Source: Pseudomonas sp. EpS/L25 (lineage in GTDB: Bacteria > Pseudomonadota > Gammaproteobacteria > Pseudomonadales > Pseudomonadaceae). From it: a stretch of 64,000 bases of DNA. Positions 61,850 to 64,000 of the stretch are shown piece after piece; within the stretch, counting starts at the first letter, position 1; the number at the start of each line of letters is the position of its first letter. The position numbers were made by a program, and so were the translations under genes. Location: contig NZ_LNUP01000001.1 in the NCBI RefSeq assembly GCF_001512295.1, forward strand, positions 115,651 to 179,650. The letters run 5' to 3'. The notes beneath the pieces are model-generated. The model searched no databases, was not told the DNA's origin, and worked only from the letters and a program-made list of their open reading frames with translations.

Positions 61850-63829
61850 ATGGGAAGAAAGATGGCGCAACCCAAAGAAGAATGGCTACACGCGATAGCC
61901 ACGCGAGCGGAAGTGGAGACTGCCGCAGTTGAGGGAGTCCTTTCCGCTCACCGAATTCAACCATCACCTGTACTTGCCCAGCCTCGCAGGCTTGTTCTGC
62001 GAGAGATCGAGTTTTCTGGCGAGAAGGACGGTGTCGCGAACGCTGGCGCTTTCGCGTTTTCATGGACGGCCCTTGATCACGGACTGTGGGCCGTGCTTTC
62101 TGAGCACAACCTGCGGGGCAAATCAACCATCATCGAAATCGTTCGATGGATGATAAGAGGAAGACCGTCAAGCAACCTGCAAGACGATGTGCGGCGATGG
62201 GTCCATGCCGTGCGGCTAGGTTTCCTTCTTGATTCAGACGAGTACGAGATCGTTGCCAAGACTCAGGGGGAGCCTATCGGCAGCCTGTACCGTATTCGCG
62301 CGCCCGGCGCTACCGGAGGCGAACCGGGGAGAACCGTTCTTGCCGACTTTGCCACCGATGGCGAGTTCGAAGCAGTCATGGCCGATTTCTTCATGCGCAC
62401 GTTCGCAATGGACCCAATATCGACCTGGCGACAGGGAAGAGAAGACGAAGGGCAGTCGGTAACACATAGCTGGGTAGCCTTTTCAGGTGCGATGTTCATC
62501 GGCACCAACTACGAGGTACTTCTCGGCGACATGCCCGTCACCACGGGCCTCACATCGCGGTTGATGCAGATGTACCTCGGCGTCCCGTGGGTTTCAACAC
62601 TCGCTGCTTCGAAGACCGCGCATCAGATCGTTGAACAAGCTGTTCAAGTTTCTGCGAGAAAAGATCAGCAGGGACAGGAAGCGACCAAAGCGCGCATTGC
62701 AAGCATTAGCGCCCAACTGGCAGAGAAACGCGCCGAGCTGGCGAAGATTCCAAGCGATGAGGCCGTGCGCAACGCCATTGATGCTGATGCGACCGAACTG
62801 GCTGATATTCGTCGCCAGGAGCGAGTCATGGTCGAATATGCGGAACGCGCCGTTGCCGCGCTCCGAGAACTAACCACCGTCTACCAGGAAGATCGGCGGG
62901 ATCTCCAGACACACATGGATGCCATGTCCGCGACGGCAGTATTTCGTCGCTTGGAGCCGAAGTGCTGCCCTCGCTGCGATCATACGATTTCCAAGGCGAA
63001 GAAGGAGCTTGAAAGCTCCACACACTCATGTTCTGTTTGCGGTGAGTCGATCACGAACTCCGAAGACGGCGAGGCGATCAAGGCTGAACTGCAGGAACGG
63101 GTTGCGGCGTCCGAGGCTGCAGTAGCACAAGCCTCGGCCAAGAAGAAAGAGGTGGAAAATGAATTAGCCGCCCTGCGAGAAAAAATTGATCTCCTACAAA
63201 GTCGCCTTGAGTCGGCTTCCAAGGAGCTAGGTTCCGCAGTGCGGCGGCAAGAGGCTGCAATGGCCGTAGCGACTCTGGAAGGTCGGCTGGAAGAAGCCTC
63301 AATAAGCCCAGTTGCGCAAGCTGACGACCGAAGCGGCGAACTGAAAATTCTGTCTGCTGTCGTGGCGGAAACGGAGGCTCGGGTTAAGGCCGTGCGGGAT
63401 GGATTGCTAATCGATGTTTCTGCACGCTTGGTCGAATACGCCAAGGCCTTCGGAATGGAGAACTTGTCGGAAGCGTCACTGAAGGGAAACGCGGCTCTAT
63501 CGTTGGTCAAGGGGGGAGTACCCACGAGCTACAGCAAGGTGACGGAAGGCGAAAAGCTGCGTCTGAAGGTGGCGGCTGTGCTTGCGATGATTGAAATTGC
63601 TGAAGCGCGGGGTATTGGCCGGCACCCAGGATTGCTCATGATTGATTCGCCCGCTGCTCAAGAGGTATCTCCCGTCGACGTGGATCATCTTATTGCCGGG
63701 CTTCAGGCAGTTTTCACCAAGCTGCCGCATTTTCAGGTGTTTGTTGCCGGTATCTCATCTAGGGCGATAACCGATCACATACCGGAAGCGAATCGCCGCG
63801 AGGTTGCCGGCAATGCCTTCCTATGGTGA
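61850..63829 (+). CDS. SMC/Rad50-like ABC ATPase with a zinc-hook-like insert
   Basis: A 659-aa protein. Walker A is the variant EHNLRGKST (85-93), lacking the usual first glycines. A coiled coil (about 260-365 and 405-480) is interrupted by two CxxC pairs (C373/C376 and C394/C397), like a zinc hook. The C-terminus has the ABC signature TEGEKLRLK (565-573), Walker B LLMIDSP (595-601) and a D-loop-like PAAQEVSP. This is a complete but short Rad50/SMC architecture. It starts 2 bp after the previous stop; ATG 61862 is an alternative. Confidence 0.85.
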   Translation: MGRKMAQPKEEWLHAIATRAEVETAAVEGVLSAHRIQPSPVLAQPRRLVLREIEFSGEKDGVANAGAFAFSWTALDHGLWAVLSEHNLRGKSTIIEIVRWMIRGRPSSNLQDDVRRWVHAVRLGFLLDSDEYEIVAKTQGEPIGSLYRIRAPGATGGEPGRTVLADFATDGEFEAVMADFFMRTFAMDPISTWRQGREDEGQSVTHSWVAFSGAMFIGTNYEVLLGDMPVTTGLTSRLMQMYLGVPWVSTLAASKTAHQIVEQAVQVSARKDQQGQEATKARIASISAQLAEKRAELAKIPSDEAVRNAIDADATELADIRRQERVMVEYAERAVAALRELTTVYQEDRRDLQTHMDAMSATAVFRRLEPKCCPRCDHTISKAKKELESSTHSCSVCGESITNSEDGEAIKAELQERVAASEAAVAQASAKKKEVENELAALREKIDLLQSRLESASKELGSAVRRQEAAMAVATLEGRLEEASISPVAQADDRSGELKILSAVVAETEARVKAVRDGLLIDVSARLVEYAKAFGMENLSEASLKGNAALSLVKGGVPTSYSKVTEGEKLRLKVAAVLAMIEIAEARGIGRHPGLLMIDSPAAQEVSPVDVDHLIAGLQAVFTKLPHFQVFVAGISSRAITDHIPEANRREVAGNAFLW

Positions 63830-64000
63830 CCGCCATGCATCCGATCGAAGCCGAACTCATAGAGATCGTGAAGAGTGGGCGAGACTGGCAATTAGAAGAT
63901 CTTGGTGGGATCACAAAGCTCTCGCTGGTAGCAAGATCGCTCGGCAGTACACCCATTATGCCCGAGCTGCTTCACCCGCTTGTATTGGGATGGAGCGATG
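63823..64000 (+). CDS. Fifth gene of the right cargo operon (3' end cut off)
   Basis: The frame starts at ATG 63823 or GTG 63826, overlapping the ATPase stop, or at ATG 63835 (MHPIEAELIEIVKSGRDWQLE). It is open to the window edge, 59 codons. The visible part is helical with no recognised motif. The overlap shows it belongs to the operon. Confidence 0.6.
   Translation, partial: MVTAMHPIEAELIEIVKSGRDWQLEDLGGITKLSLVARSLGSTPIMPELLHPLVLGWSD

Larger units (their letters stand above)
26699..64000. mobile_element. Tn4371-type integrative and conjugative element, incomplete at the right
   Basis: The order DUF2274-trbI-G-F-L-K-J-E-D-C-B-copG-traG, then traI-traF-DUF2840-RHH-parA-repA-AlpA-DUF2285, then XRE-DUF736-ParB-DUF932 is the backbone of this ICE family. 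Cargo lies between traG and traI and to the right of DUF932. The integrase expected at the far end is not included. No tRNA gene is at the visible junction. Confidence 0.88.

Noticed and set aside
60133-64000. Assignment as Wadjet (JetABCD)
   Set aside because: The ATPase is far shorter than JetC, no MukF/JetA-like or TOPRIM JetD protein is seen, and the gene order differs.

Overview
The window is high-GC DNA from a gammaproteobacterium that looks like Pseudomonas. The first 26.6 kb is ordinary chromosome and keeps two gene neighbourhoods known from pseudomonads: aceF-dipA-msrA-rlmJ-nhaP2-mscK-selO, and colSR-groESL-fxsA ... ampG-mscS-yajQ-panE. The species cannot be fixed from the sequence alone. 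No rRNA, tRNA or CRISPR array was seen.

From about 26.7 kb to the right edge the window is inside an integrative and conjugative element (ICE) of the Tn4371 type. Read on the minus strand, it has a complete mating-pair-formation operon (traG, copG-like, trbB, C, D, E, J, K, L, F, G, I, DUF2274; 39.3 to 27.0 kb). It also has a transfer and partition operon (parA, a ribbon-helix-helix protein, DUF2840, traF, relaxase traI; 51.0 to 46.5 kb) and a replication and control block (repA, AlpA-like, DUF2285, DUF2958, XRE, DUF736, ParB, DUF932; 51.3 to 59.0 kb). The integrase end lies beyond the window. The left junction falls inside a truncated copy of a 166-bp MITE-like element, whose intact copy lies 11 kb away beside colS.

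Two cargo regions sit in the ICE. At 39.8-46.5 kb, between traG and the relaxase, are three LysR regulators, an old-yellow-enzyme-type oxidoreductase, a two-domain EthD-like protein and an MFS exporter. They are arranged as two divergent regulator/target modules, with a truncated LysR 5' end between them. At 59.8-64 kb a compact plus-strand operon encodes an antitoxin-like HTH regulator, a 362-aa protein with a possible degenerate nuclease core, a 209-aa winged-helix-like protein, a 659-aa SMC/Rad50-like ABC ATPase with a zinc-hook-like insert, and a fifth gene cut by the window edge. This operon is the best candidate for an undescribed system, probably anti-phage or anti-plasmid defence of a Lamassu/ABC-3C-like design. 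That reading is inference.

Other notable structure: three 18-bp iterons beside repA with a fourth copy next to the relaxase gene; MITE ends that supply the stop codons of two chromosomal genes; two paralogous entry-exclusion lipoproteins; and several long dyads in gene-free parts of the ICE.
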